Source of the DNA: Thermoanaerobacterales bacterium | GTDB lineage: Bacteria > Bacillota > Desulfotomaculia > Desulfotomaculales > JASEER01 | NCBI GenBank assembly: GCA_030019475.1 | Contig: JASEER010000013.1 | Location: 1 to 54,685, forward strand | DNA: 54,685 nucleotides | Reading direction: 5' to 3' | Notes under the pieces: model-generated | What the model saw: the letters and a program-made list of their open reading frames with translations, nothing else | What the model was told of the DNA's origin: nothing | Database searches by the model: none | Part shown: positions 31,239 through 38,513 of the stretch, piece by piece | Position numbering within the stretch: position 1 is the stretch's first letter | Layout of the letters: each line of letters starts with the position of its first letter | Translations under genes and position numbers: made by a program

Positions 31239-32471
31239 TTGAGTTCCATTTACTGTGGCATCGATGTCAGTGCTGACTCCTGCGTGGTCTGTTGTCTGGA
31301 TCATACCGGCCAGGCCCTCGGGGCCACCAGGTCGTTTAGCAATGACCTGGTGGGGGCTGAGGAACTGGTCGCCTTCTTGGTAGCGTTGGCCAAAGAACAT
31401 GAAGCTTCCGGTTTGGAGATCGGGCTTGAGGCCACCTCGGTTTACGGCATCCACCTGCGTGACTTTTTACTCGCTGCTCGAGAGCTGGCCGAATTCGCCG
31501 CTCAGGTTTACGAGATCAATCCGTACCTGGTGGCGAGCTTTAAGAAGGCCCTCCCGAAACGCCCCAAGACCGATCACCTCGATGCGGCCGCCATCGCCGA
31601 GCGGGTGCGCTTTGGGCATCTCCCGCCGTTTACACCGGTACGGGCGGTTACCAGTCCTCTTCTACAGCTGACACGTTTTCGCCTGCATATCGTGCAGACC
31701 TTAGCCCTGGAGCAGACCCGGGCGCGTAACTACATCTTTCTGAAGTTCTCGAACTACCACCGGGACAAGCCCTTCAGTTCTCTCTTCGGCAATTCCTCAC
31801 TGGCAGTACTCACGGAGTATACCCCTGAGGAACTGCTGAACCTGGAGTTGGAAGACCTGGCCGCGTTTATTCTCAGCAACGGTAACCATAGTCTGAAAGA
31901 CCCCAAGGAATACGCCCGCTCTTTGCAGGCCACGGCCCGACGGGCCTATCGCCTGCAGCCGCAGATGGGCTCGGCGGTGGAGACCGTGCTTGGCATGACG
32001 CTTGCCAACATTGACTTTTTCAAGGGCCAGATCCGTAAGCTGGACCAGCTTATCGGCCGCCATCTGAAGGCTATCCCGCAGACCCTGACCACGGTTCCCG
32101 GTATCGGTCCAGTGACCGCCGCCGGGATGATCGCGGAAATCGGGGACATCGCACGTTTCCCCAGTGAGAGGGCTTTGGCCCAGTATGCAGGCTTGACCTG
32201 GAGCCGCTACCAGTCCGGAAACTTCGATGCCGAGGATCGTTCACTATCAAAAACCGGCAACCGCTATCTTCGCTATTACCTGGTTGAGGCAGCCAACTCG
32301 TTGCGGGTGCATAACGAGGAGTACCGTGCCTACTACCAGACCAAGTATGGGGAGGTCCCCAAGCATCAACACAAACGGGCGTTGGTCTTAACGGCCCGAA
32401 AGCTGGTCCGCCTGGTCTATGCACTGCTGAGCAAAGGCCAAATCTATGGCAAGGGGCAGGTGAGCCTGTAA
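31239..32471 (+). CDS. IS110-family transposase/RNA-guided recombinase
   Basis: A 410-residue transposase. The N-terminal RuvC-like DEDD domain has YCGIDVSADSCVVC, LEIGLEATSVYG and KTDHLDAAAIAERV in order. The C-terminal Tnp_20 domain has LTTVPGIGPVTAAGMIAEI and YAGLTWSRYQSG with the candidate catalytic Ser, then LSKTGNRYLRYYLVEAAN. The frame is intact, so the protein may be active. The TTG start has GGGAGGG about 10 bases upstream. Family members cut and rejoin DNA guided by a bridge RNA. Confidence 0.95.
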   Translation: MSSIYCGIDVSADSCVVCCLDHTGQALGATRSFSNDLVGAEELVAFLVALAKEHEASGLEIGLEATSVYGIHLRDFLLAARELAEFAAQVYEINPYLVASFKKALPKRPKTDHLDAAAIAERVRFGHLPPFTPVRAVTSPLLQLTRFRLHIVQTLALEQTRARNYIFLKFSNYHRDKPFSSLFGNSSLAVLTEYTPEELLNLELEDLAAFILSNGNHSLKDPKEYARSLQATARRAYRLQPQMGSAVETVLGMTLANIDFFKGQIRKLDQLIGRHLKAIPQTLTTVPGIGPVTAAGMIAEIGDIARFPSERALAQYAGLTWSRYQSGNFDAEDRSLSKTGNRYLRYYLVEAANSLRVHNEEYRAYYQTKYGEVPKHQHKRALVLTARKLVRLVYALLSKGQIYGKGQVSL

Positions 32472-32619
32472 ACCCTTCACTCCGATCTTAGGTTTACCAT
32501 TTATTACCGGCTACCTTATCCTGTAGTTGGTCCAATCATTTGTTGCTTTCTTGAGATCGAATCTAATGATTTTCCAGTTTGACCCCCTTGACTGTTGCAC
32601 CGTGAGTCTTACTTAAAAC

Positions 32620-33357
32620 TTAGAACTGGAAGCGGGCGGCGCGCTCCATGTATTTCTCCAGGAGCGGGCTCTCCCCGGTGGCCAGGTACTCCCGGATGAC
32701 GTCCGGGCGCCGGGCGCGCAGGCCCTCGTTAAGGATGGTCACCGCCAGGTGGGTCGGCGGCGGGAGCATGGTCTGGTCCTGGAAGACGACCTGCGAGGGC
32801 AGGATGCGCGTGTCCAGCATCAGGATGCCGAACAGGAGCGCGTGCACCTCCGGGGTGCGCATTTTCCGCCCGCCCGGCTCGGCGTTCGGGCAGTAAGGCA
32901 GCCGGAATTCGACGATTTTCCTCGGGAGGGTTATCCCGTGCTCCCGCTGGTACTTCTCGGCGACCTTCTCCAGGTCGCGCGTCCGGTTCTGCTTCTCGTA
33001 GTCATCCGGGTGCAGTACGTTGTAGACGCGGCAGCTTAACGGGCGCACCGGGTGGATCAGGCAGTTCTTGTCCTCGCCCAGGAACGGGCAGCCGACCCCC
33101 GGCTCGGCCAGTTCGAGATAGAAGAACTCAACGGCCTTGCGGATCAGCTCCTGGTGGCGGTCCCCAAGGTGGTCCCGGATATAGCGGTAAATATTCAGGT
33201 ACTCGGCCAGCGCCGCCGGCGGCGGGTCTATGCAACACCGGCCGCAGCGCCGGCAGTCCCCGTCCGGCACCTGCGCATAAACTTTTTCCAGCGCCTCAAA
33301 CATCCGGCTGCTTTCGGCGAAGGCCAGGGCCGAATAAACTTGCGAGATTGGCAACAT
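32620..33357 (-). CDS. YkgJ-family cysteine cluster protein
   Basis: A 245-residue protein with the CxxCxxCC pattern DCRRCGRCCIDPPPAALAEY, then GCPFLGEDKNCLIHPVRPLSCRVYN, split here as two parts GCPFLGEDKNC and RPLSCRVY. These eight cysteines fit the zinc/iron-chelating YkgJ family. The C-terminal half (KIVEFRLPYCPNAEP) is an accessory part. ATG 33357 has GGGGAGAG 8 bases upstream; the longer frame lacks a site. It is divergent from the SDH protease gene. The function is unknown, with a metal or Fe-S role inferred from the cysteines. Confidence 0.85.
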   Translation of the reverse strand: MLPISQVYSALAFAESSRMFEALEKVYAQVPDGDCRRCGRCCIDPPPAALAEYLNIYRYIRDHLGDRHQELIRKAVEFFYLELAEPGVGCPFLGEDKNCLIHPVRPLSCRVYNVLHPDDYEKQNRTRDLEKVAEKYQREHGITLPRKIVEFRLPYCPNAEPGGRKMRTPEVHALLFGILMLDTRILPSQVVFQDQTMLPPPTHLAVTILNEGLRARRPDVIREYLATGESPLLEKYMERAARFQF

Positions 33358-33510
33358 GTCCTGCGCTCTCCCCTTTCCCACTGCACCATTCCAAAGAAAT
33401 TCGCGCCGCACAATGCGACATCCTTCCGGCGACCTTTGCATCAGCGGCGCCGGATGGGGTAAAATCTTGGTATATGACCCCGAACATCCGTCTGAAGGGG
33501 GCCTGGCGCC

Positions 33511-34362
33511 TTGGGCTTTTCCTTCTTCGATATCTTCTGGATCATCTTCCTGCTCACGGCCATCATCCCGATGCTCCGCCAGCAGGCCATTGAGCGGACC
33601 CGACTCCGGCTCATCCACCAGATCGAACAAAAAAGAGGGTCCCGCGTCATCACCCTCATCCACCGTCAGGAACTCCTGAGCCTTCTCGGCATTCCCCTGA
33701 CCCGGTTCATCAACATCGAGGACTCAGAGCAGGTCCTGCGGGCCATCCGGCTGACGCCCGACGACCTGCCGATCGACCTGGTGCTGCACACCCCGGGCGG
33801 GCTGGTCCTGGCCGCCGAACAGATCGCCCGCGCTCTCCAGAAGCACCCGGCCCGGGTAACGATCTTCGTGCCCCACTACGCGATGTCCGGCGGGACGATG
33901 ATCTCCCTGGCCGCCGACGAAATCGTCATGGACGAAAATGCCGTCCTGGGCCCGGTCGACCCGCAACTCGGCAACTACCCCGCCGCATCTATTTTAGAGG
34001 CCGTGCGCCAGAAAGGCAAGGAAAAGGTCGACGACGAGACCCTGATCATGGCCGACATCTCGGCCAAGGCCTTGAACCAGGTAGAGGACTTCGTGCGGGA
34101 GTTGCTCTCGGACAAGATGAGCGCGGAGGACGCCCGGACCGTCGCCCGGGCGCTTTCCAGCGGCCAGTGGACGCATGACTACCCGATCACCTGCGAGAAG
34201 CTCTGCGGCCTGGGCCTGCCGGTGAGGAACGAAATGCCGCCGGAGGTCTACCAGTTAATGGAGCTTTATCCCCAGCCCGCCCAGCGCCGTCCCTCGGTGC
34301 AGTTCATCCCGGTCCCCTACCGCGGCCGAGAGGAAAACGGGCGGCGGGGCGGCAACGGGTAG
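33511..34362 (+). CDS. SDH-family Clp-fold serine protease, membrane anchored
   Basis: A 283-residue protein with an N-terminal membrane helix (FFDIFWIIFLLTAIIPML) and a ClpP/crotonase-like domain (INIEDSEQVLRAI, LVLHTPGGLVLAAEQIA, then PHYAMSGGTMISLAADEIVM with the candidate catalytic Ser, and LGPVDPQLG). This is the SDH (serine dehydrogenase proteinase) family, close to SppA. It may cleave membrane-associated peptides. The TTG start has GGGGG 10 bases upstream. It overlaps nothing and is followed by a 110-base gap. Confidence 0.88.
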   Translation: MGFSFFDIFWIIFLLTAIIPMLRQQAIERTRLRLIHQIEQKRGSRVITLIHRQELLSLLGIPLTRFINIEDSEQVLRAIRLTPDDLPIDLVLHTPGGLVLAAEQIARALQKHPARVTIFVPHYAMSGGTMISLAADEIVMDENAVLGPVDPQLGNYPAASILEAVRQKGKEKVDDETLIMADISAKALNQVEDFVRELLSDKMSAEDARTVARALSSGQWTHDYPITCEKLCGLGLPVRNEMPPEVYQLMELYPQPAQRRPSVQFIPVPYRGREENGRRGGNG

Positions 34363-34473
34363 AGCGCCGGGCGCGGACGGGCAGCCCGCACCCTTTCCCC
34401 GCCGGGTCCGGCTACGCGAATCAATGAGGGTAGGGGATCTCTCCCGGAGCGGCTTGCGGATCATCAACGGCTG

Positions 34474-34803
34474 TTAACGCCCCTCCAGCTCTATCAGGCC
34501 CGCGCCGGGGCAGGACGGCGGCGTGCCGTCCGGGCTCACGCAACTCACCTGCACCTTCGCCCGGTGCGGCAGGTAGTGCCAGACAAGGGCGCTGAAGTGT
34601 TCAATCGTCCCGGGCCGGGCCGCGTGCACCTGGCGGACCCGGACTCCATCGACCCACTCACTGGCCTTATACTCAAGTTCCCGGTCGAGATACGGTTTCA
34701 CCGCATCGGCGATGTCCTCGTCGGCGTCCTCGAGGTATACCTGTTGACCGTCAAAACAGAGCTTGCCCCCCAGCCGTCCGCGGGTCAGAAAAGCGACCAG
34801 CAA
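34474..34803 (-). CDS. Hypothetical protein
   Basis: A 109-residue protein of unknown function: LVAFLTRGRLGGKLCFDGQQ, VYLEDADEDIADAVKPYL, VRQVHAARPGTIEHFSALVW and VSPDGTPPSCPGAGLIELEG, consistent with a small alpha/beta fold. I chose TTG 34803, because the longer frame would be translated from inside a promoter (TTGTCA-N17-TATATT) and GGGAGG precedes TTG 34803. It lies just downstream of cwlD's end, on the same strand as cwlD, but has its own promoter. Confidence 0.65.
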   Translation of the reverse strand: MLVAFLTRGRLGGKLCFDGQQVYLEDADEDIADAVKPYLDRELEYKASEWVDGVRVRQVHAARPGTIEHFSALVWHYLPHRAKVQVSCVSPDGTPPSCPGAGLIELEGR

Positions 34804-34843
34804 AGCGATAACGCCTCCCTGTTTGTGTTTCCGGTTTGTGTCT

Positions 34844-34872
34844 AATATAACCCGCGAACCGGAATTTGACAA
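34844..34872 (-). promoter_or_regulatory. Promoter of the 109-residue hypothetical gene
   Basis: TTGTCA (34867-34872) and TATATT (34844-34849) on the minus strand are 17 bases apart, 40 bases before the TTG start. Confidence 0.65.
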
Positions 34873-34880
34873 ATCCCCCT

Positions 34881-35669
34881 CTACGGGCTTATGGGCCGGG
34901 GCTCGGCCTGCTGAAAGGTCTCGATGACCTTTTCGTCGAGCCAGTGGGTGGACGGCATCGCCTGCTCGGCGAAATACTTGACGATGCCGGAGTGGATCGC
35001 GAAGGCCACCCGGTCCTGGTAGGAGGGGTCCTGGAGCAGGCGGCGTTCCTTTGAATTCGTCAGGAAACCGACCTCCACGATCACCGCCGGCACGCTGCTC
35101 TCCCGGCAGAGGAAATAGTCGTTTTCCTTGGGCACCCGGCGGGTGTTCGCCAGGATACGCACCAGTTCGGCCTGGATGGCGTGGCTGAGCCTTTTTGCCG
35201 GCTCGGAACCGGGGCAGGAAAAGGTCTGAGCGCCATGCTGGCCGGGGTCGCTGAAGCTGTTGGCGTGGATGCTGACCATAACGTCCGCCCTGTGCTCCCG
35301 GGCCAGGGCGACGCGCCGGGCAAGATCCTCCCTCCGCACGGAGGAAAGGCGGCCGTCCTTCTCCCGCGTCATGACCACCTGCGCCCCTCCCTGGCGCAGG
35401 TAATCGGCCAGCCGCTTGGCGATGGCCAGGTTGATGTCCTTCTCCAGCACGCCGTCGGCGCGCATTCCACTGTCCGCGCCGCCGTGTCCGGCGTCGACGA
35501 CGATCGTTTTGTTTACCAGGAGCCAGGACAGGGCGGCCACCGTCCGCCGCTGCAGGTACTGGTCCACCAGGCGGTAGCCCTGGAGGGCCAGCAGAATTCC
35601 GCCGATAAACAATGCCAGCAGGATGGCATGGCCCAGCCGCAGGCGGTATACGCCCCCGTAAAATGGCAA
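34881..35669 (-). CDS. cwlD: N-acetylmuramoyl-L-alanine amidase, germination-specific type
   Basis: CwlD removes peptide side chains from spore cortex peptidoglycan so that muramic delta-lactam can form, a step needed for germination. The 262-residue protein has an N-terminal membrane/signal helix (HAILLALFIGGILLALQGY) and an Amidase_3 catalytic domain with zinc ligands in IVVDAGHGGADSG, VSIHANSFSD, and the catalytic Glu in VIVEVGFLTNSKER. The TTG start at 35669 has AAGGGGG 7 bases upstream. The rplM-rpsI-cwlD order matches Bacillus. Confidence 0.92.
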   Translation of the reverse strand: MPFYGGVYRLRLGHAILLALFIGGILLALQGYRLVDQYLQRRTVAALSWLLVNKTIVVDAGHGGADSGMRADGVLEKDINLAIAKRLADYLRQGGAQVVMTREKDGRLSSVRREDLARRVALAREHRADVMVSIHANSFSDPGQHGAQTFSCPGSEPAKRLSHAIQAELVRILANTRRVPKENDYFLCRESSVPAVIVEVGFLTNSKERRLLQDPSYQDRVAFAIHSGIVKYFAEQAMPSTHWLDEKVIETFQQAEPRPISP

Positions 35670-35744
35670 AATAAGACCCCCTTTCCAGTTACTCGTTAAA
35701 GAGTATGCTACTGGCAGGGGGCATATGAGCTTATGGAATGCGGT

Positions 35745-36137
35745 TTAACGCTTCGAGAACTGCGGTGCGCGGCGGGCCTTCTTCAGGCCATACTTGCGGC
35801 GTTCCTTCATCCGCGGGTCGCGGGTCAGGAATCCGGCCTTCTTGAGCACCGGGCGGAAGTTGGGGTCCGCCTGGATGAGCGCCCGGGCGATACCCAGCCG
35901 GACCGCGCCGGCCTGGCCGCTGATGCCGCCGCCAAGCACCCCGGCGCGGACGTTGAACCGCCCCGTCACGCCGGCCATCTCCAGCGGCTGGCGGACGATC
36001 ATCTCCAGGGTCCGCCGGCCGAAGTATTGCCCGACGTCCCGGTTATTGACGCTGATATCGCCCTGACCCGGGGTAAGGAATACCCGGGCGATAGCGTTCT
36101 TCCTGCGACCGGTGCCGTAGAACTGTACCTGTGCCAT
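35745..36137 (-). CDS. rpsI: 30S ribosomal protein S9
   Basis: A 130-residue protein with the S9 signature [18 protein letters not shown] near the start, [19 protein letters not shown], and the basic C-terminal tail [14 protein letters not shown], which reaches the P-site tRNA in the ribosome. ATG 36137 has GAGGGAGAAAG upstream. It follows rplM by 18 bases. Confidence 0.98.
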   Translation of the reverse strand: MAQVQFYGTGRRKNAIARVFLTPGQGDISVNNRDVGQYFGRRTLEMIVRQPLEMAGVTGRFNVRAGVLGGGISGQAGAVRLGIARALIQADPNFRPVLKKAGFLTRDPRMKERRKYGLKKARRAPQFSKR

Positions 36138-36155
36138 TGCTTCTTTCTCCCTCCT

Positions 36156-36584
36156 CTACCGCGCCCAGACTTCCGGCCGTTGCGCCTCGTGCGGATGCTC
36201 GGCGCCCCGGTAGACCTTGAGCTTGCGCGCCATCCGGGCTCCCAGCCGGTTGTGGGGCAGCATCCCGACGACCGCCTTGCGGATGGCTTCCTCCGGCTTG
36301 CGCGCCATAAACTCGCGGTAGGTCATGGTCTTCAACCCCCCCGGATAACCCGAGTGGCGGTAATACATCTTCTTATCCAGCTTGTTGCCGGTGAGGACGC
36401 ACTTCTCGGCATTGATAATGATTACGTGGTCACCCGTGTCCACGTGGGGCGTAAAGGTGGGCTTGTGCTTGCCCCTCAGGATAGCCGCCGCCTCAGTGGC
36501 CAGCCGGCCCAACGGCTTCCCCGCCGCGTCCAGGATGTACCATTTGCGTTCGATTTCTTCAGCCTTCGCCATATACGTGCTCAA
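36156..36584 (-). CDS. rplM: 50S ribosomal protein L13
   Basis: A 142-residue protein with [40 protein letters not shown] and [21 protein letters not shown], the L13 family pattern. The TTG at 36584 has GGAGGTAA 7 bases upstream; the ATG five codons later lacks a site. A strong promoter and a short leader with a GCAG-gcat-CTGC hairpin precede it, which may take part in ribosomal-protein feedback. Confidence 0.97.
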   Translation of the reverse strand: MSTYMAKAEEIERKWYILDAAGKPLGRLATEAAAILRGKHKPTFTPHVDTGDHVIIINAEKCVLTGNKLDKKMYYRHSGYPGGLKTMTYREFMARKPEEAIRKAVVGMLPHNRLGARMARKLKVYRGAEHPHEAQRPEVWAR

Positions 36585-36647
36585 GTAAGGTTACCTCCCG
36601 CAGATGCCTGCAACCAAAGTATTGCCAATTGAGAGTCATACATCCCT

Positions 36648-36676
36648 ATTTTAATGAAGCCCCCAGGCGGTGTCAA
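36648..36676 (-). promoter_or_regulatory. Promoter of rplM-rpsI
   Basis: On the minus strand TTGACA (36671-36676) and TAAAAT (36648-36653) with a 17-base spacer, near consensus, as expected for ribosomal protein genes. Confidence 0.85.
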
Positions 36677-36730
36677 GGGGAACTCCCGTACGCTGTCAGC
36701 ACCTTCATTCTTAAAGTTGCCGCTGACCCC

Positions 36731-36767
36731 TTGACTTCCCTGTCCTGGGTCATTATACTTATTATAG
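36731..36767 (+). promoter_or_regulatory. perR promoter with Per box
   Basis: TTGACT (36731-36736) and TATACT (36754-36759) are 17 bases apart. TTATACTTATTATAG (36753-36767) matches the Per box consensus TTATAATNATTATAA at 12 of 14 fixed positions and covers the -10, so the regulator should repress its own gene. Confidence 0.8.
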
Positions 36768-36785
36768 ATTTAGAAAGGTTCTAAT

Positions 36786-37226
36786 GTGATAACCATGATA
36801 GATGTCCTGCAAAAACTTGGTTTGCGGGCCACGCCCCAGAGGCTGGCCATTCTGGCTCTCCTCGAGGGAAACACGAGCCATCCCTCGGCGGAGGAGATTT
36901 ACGCCCAACTGAAGCCGCGGTTCCCGTCCCTGTCGCTGGCCACGGTCTACAACACCCTGGAGGCTCTGGCGAGAGGCGGCGTCCTGCAGGAAATCGACAT
37001 CGACCCCGAGCGGCGGCGGTTCGACCCGAACCCCGCCCCGCACTGCCACTTCCGGTGCCTCCGCTGCGGGCGAGTGTTCGACTGGCCGGGGGTTCCGCCG
37101 GAAACACCCCGGCCCGAAGATGCCGCCGGGTTCCTGATCCAAAGGGCGACCGTCCACCTGTACGGCCTGTGCCCCGACTGTGCGCCCCCGGGAAATAAGG
37201 CGCCCGGTGGAGACAAAGAAGATTGA
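36786..37226 (+). CDS. perR: Fur-family peroxide-type regulator (PerR-like)
   Basis: A 146-residue Fur-superfamily repressor. The DNA-binding N terminus has LGLRATPQRLAILALLEG and SLATVYNTLEALARGG. The structural zinc site is CLRCG and CPDC. Regulatory-metal ligands match PerR rather than Fur: HCH followed by FD in HCHFRCLRCGRVFDW gives the PerR-type Asp (Fur has Glu), and the FD in RRFDPNP fits the other Asp. PerR senses peroxide by Fe-dependent oxidation of these ligands. GTG 36786 has AAAGG 7 bases upstream. A Per box on its promoter and a downstream rubrerythrin gene fit a PerR regulon. Confidence 0.85.
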   Translation: MITMIDVLQKLGLRATPQRLAILALLEGNTSHPSAEEIYAQLKPRFPSLSLATVYNTLEALARGGVLQEIDIDPERRRFDPNPAPHCHFRCLRCGRVFDWPGVPPETPRPEDAAGFLIQRATVHLYGLCPDCAPPGNKAPGGDKED

Positions 37227-37344
37227 ACCCCTGAACTACCCCGGGAGCGTGTTCCAGTACCTGGCCCTCGTCAGGCAACACAACCCGGAACTGGCCGCAG
37301 GGCTGGCGGACGCCCTCAAGGGGCGGGAGAAGACCCCGGCTTAA
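37207..37344 (+). CDS. Small 45-residue reading frame overlapping the perR end
   Basis: VETKKIEPLNYPGSVFQYLA then LVRQHNPELAAGLADALKGR. It overlaps the last 20 bases of perR and lies between perR and the rubrerythrin-like gene. AAGG is 8 bases before the GTG. The composition looks protein-like (an amphipathic helix), and it could be translated from the perR message. No family is recognised. It may be a chance frame. Confidence 0.45.
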   Translation: METKKIEPLNYPGSVFQYLALVRQHNPELAAGLADALKGREKTPA

Positions 37345-37429
37345 AACCCCGGGACGAGACCGGACGGTGGCCATAAAAAACCATCGATACTGGGAAAAAT
37401 CAATTCAGATCTTTAAGGAGGCGTAAACG

Positions 37430-37852
37430 ATGGAACTGGTCATTGAAAACAAGCTCGGGAGCGCGAAGGGAACCGTTGTGGAGGAGGCCGTGGCCGCCAA
37501 CCGGCGCGGGGAAAGCATGGAGGTCGGGTGGTACCTGGCCGCCGCCCGCCAGGCGCAGCGGGAGGGATACCCGGAGATCGCGGAGGTCCTGAAGGCCATC
37601 GCCCTGGATGAGGCCTGGCACGCCGCCCGCTTCGCGGAACTGAACGGGGAGATCGGCGGCACACGGGAGAACCTGGAGAAGGCCCTGGCCGGCGAGCAAG
37701 CGGCCAACCGCCACAAGCGCGAGGCCGCCGTGAAGGCCAAGGAGAACAACATCGACGAAGCCCACGACGTCTTTGACGAGGCCGCCCGGGACGAGGCGCG
37801 CCACGCCCGCGCCCTGCAAGGCTTGTTACAGCGCTACTTCGGAGCACGCTGA
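37430..37852 (+). CDS. Rubrerythrin-like ferritin-fold protein without rubredoxin domain
   Basis: A 140-residue four-helix diiron protein. Two carboxylate/His motifs, [14 protein letters not shown] and [13 protein letters not shown], plus [15 protein letters not shown] supply the expected Glu and His ligands. The C-terminal rubredoxin domain of classical rubrerythrin is absent, as in sulerythrin-type proteins. Such proteins reduce peroxide in anaerobes and need a separate electron donor. GGAGG precedes the ATG. It lies downstream of perR, so peroxide induction is likely, and a strong terminator follows. Confidence 0.88.
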   Translation: MELVIENKLGSAKGTVVEEAVAANRRGESMEVGWYLAAARQAQREGYPEIAEVLKAIALDEAWHAARFAELNGEIGGTRENLEKALAGEQAANRHKREAAVKAKENNIDEAHDVFDEAARDEARHARALQGLLQRYFGAR

Positions 37853-37872
37853 AAGCGGTACACCCTGAGTTG

Positions 37873-37910
37873 AACGGGGGGCGGCACCGGGCCGCCCCCC
37901 GTTCCTTTTT
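37873..37910 (+). terminator. Terminator of the perR-rubrerythrin run
   Basis: AACGGGGGGCGGC (37873-37885) pairs over 13 bases with GCCGCCCCCCGTT (37891-37903), loop ACCGG, followed by CCTTTTTC. Confidence 0.95.
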
Positions 37911-38007
37911 CAAAACTGCAGAAGCCGCCATCGCACTCCAGTCGGAATTAGCACCCCCGGCTTAACCATTAGGACGGCTTACTCCTTTTTATGCCTTCTC
38001 CCGCCTG

Positions 38008-38063
38008 TTGCATCCATTAGAGGAAGTCCCTACACTACAATCAGCTATGTGAATGTGATCACT
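38008..38063 (+). promoter_or_regulatory. Promoter and CRP/FNR-like site of the universal stress gene
   Basis: TTGCAT (38008-38013) and TACACT (38031-38036) are 17 bases apart. TGTGAATGTGATCACT (38048-38063) matches TGTGA-N6-TCACA in nine of ten arm positions. It lies downstream of the predicted start, a position that suits repression. A Rex-type reading (TTGTGAA...TTCACAA) is less complete. Confidence 0.55.
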
Positions 38064-38087
38064 TGCACCTATAAGGAGGGGTTAAGA

Positions 38088-38513
38088 GTGTTTAAAGTCC
38101 TGTTCGCCACCGACGGCTCGGAGAACTCGATCCGCGCGGCCCGCCACCTCTGCCGCCTGGCCAAGGAGCATCCCGCAATGGCCGTCACGGTCGTCCACGT
38201 CGTGGACCCCACCCATACCCTGGCGGTCCCGGCCTGGACCAATCCCAAGGAGGTTGAGCAACAGGTCGAGGAGTGGGCCCGCGGCGCGATGCAGCGCACA
38301 CTGAAGGTCTTCAAGGAGGCGGGAGTCGATGTCGAGTCAAGCATCGTCCACGGGAAAGCCGGTGAAACGATTGTCGAAATGGCCAAACGGCACGGATTTG
38401 ATCAGATTGTCCTCGGCACGCGCGGTCAGACCAGGCCTCACGGGCTGGTATTGGGGACGGTCAGCCAGCAGGTTATGCACCTTACGGAAACACCGCTGAC
38501 CCTGGTCAAATAG
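38088..38513 (+). CDS. Universal stress protein family protein
   Basis: A 141-residue UspA-fold protein starting VFKVLFATDGSENSIRAARH. The ATP-binding G-2x-G-9x-G(S/T) pattern is visible in GTRGQTRPHGLVLGTVSQQV. Such proteins are made under starvation or redox stress, and ATP-binding members can act as switches. GTG 38088 has AAGGAGGGG 7 bases upstream. The longer frame from 38049 is not needed. Its 3' end overlaps the convergent rnr gene by 8 bases. Confidence 0.92.
   Translation: MFKVLFATDGSENSIRAARHLCRLAKEHPAMAVTVVHVVDPTHTLAVPAWTNPKEVEQQVEEWARGAMQRTLKVFKEAGVDVESSIVHGKAGETIVEMAKRHGFDQIVLGTRGQTRPHGLVLGTVSQQVMHLTETPLTLVK

Larger units (their letters stand above)
30905..32600 (+). mobile_element. 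IS110-family insertion sequence (boundaries approximate)
   Basis: One transposase gene flanked by a left end of about 330 bases and a right end of about 110-130 bases without genes. IS110 elements usually lack terminal inverted repeats and target duplications, so the limits cannot be fixed by eye. I place them between the AbrB terminator with its dispersed repeat and the YkgJ-type gene. The element lies in an intergenic gap and does not break a visible gene. Confidence 0.7.

Noticed and set aside
31239-32471. IS110 element with terminal inverted repeats and target duplication
   Set aside because: The only inverted words (TTTTAAGTAA) also belong to a dispersed repeat outside the element. IS110 elements normally have neither feature.
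37345-37429. Separate Per box for the rubrerythrin-like gene
   Set aside because: No TTATAAT-type dyad is visible here; the gene is more likely read through from the perR promoter.
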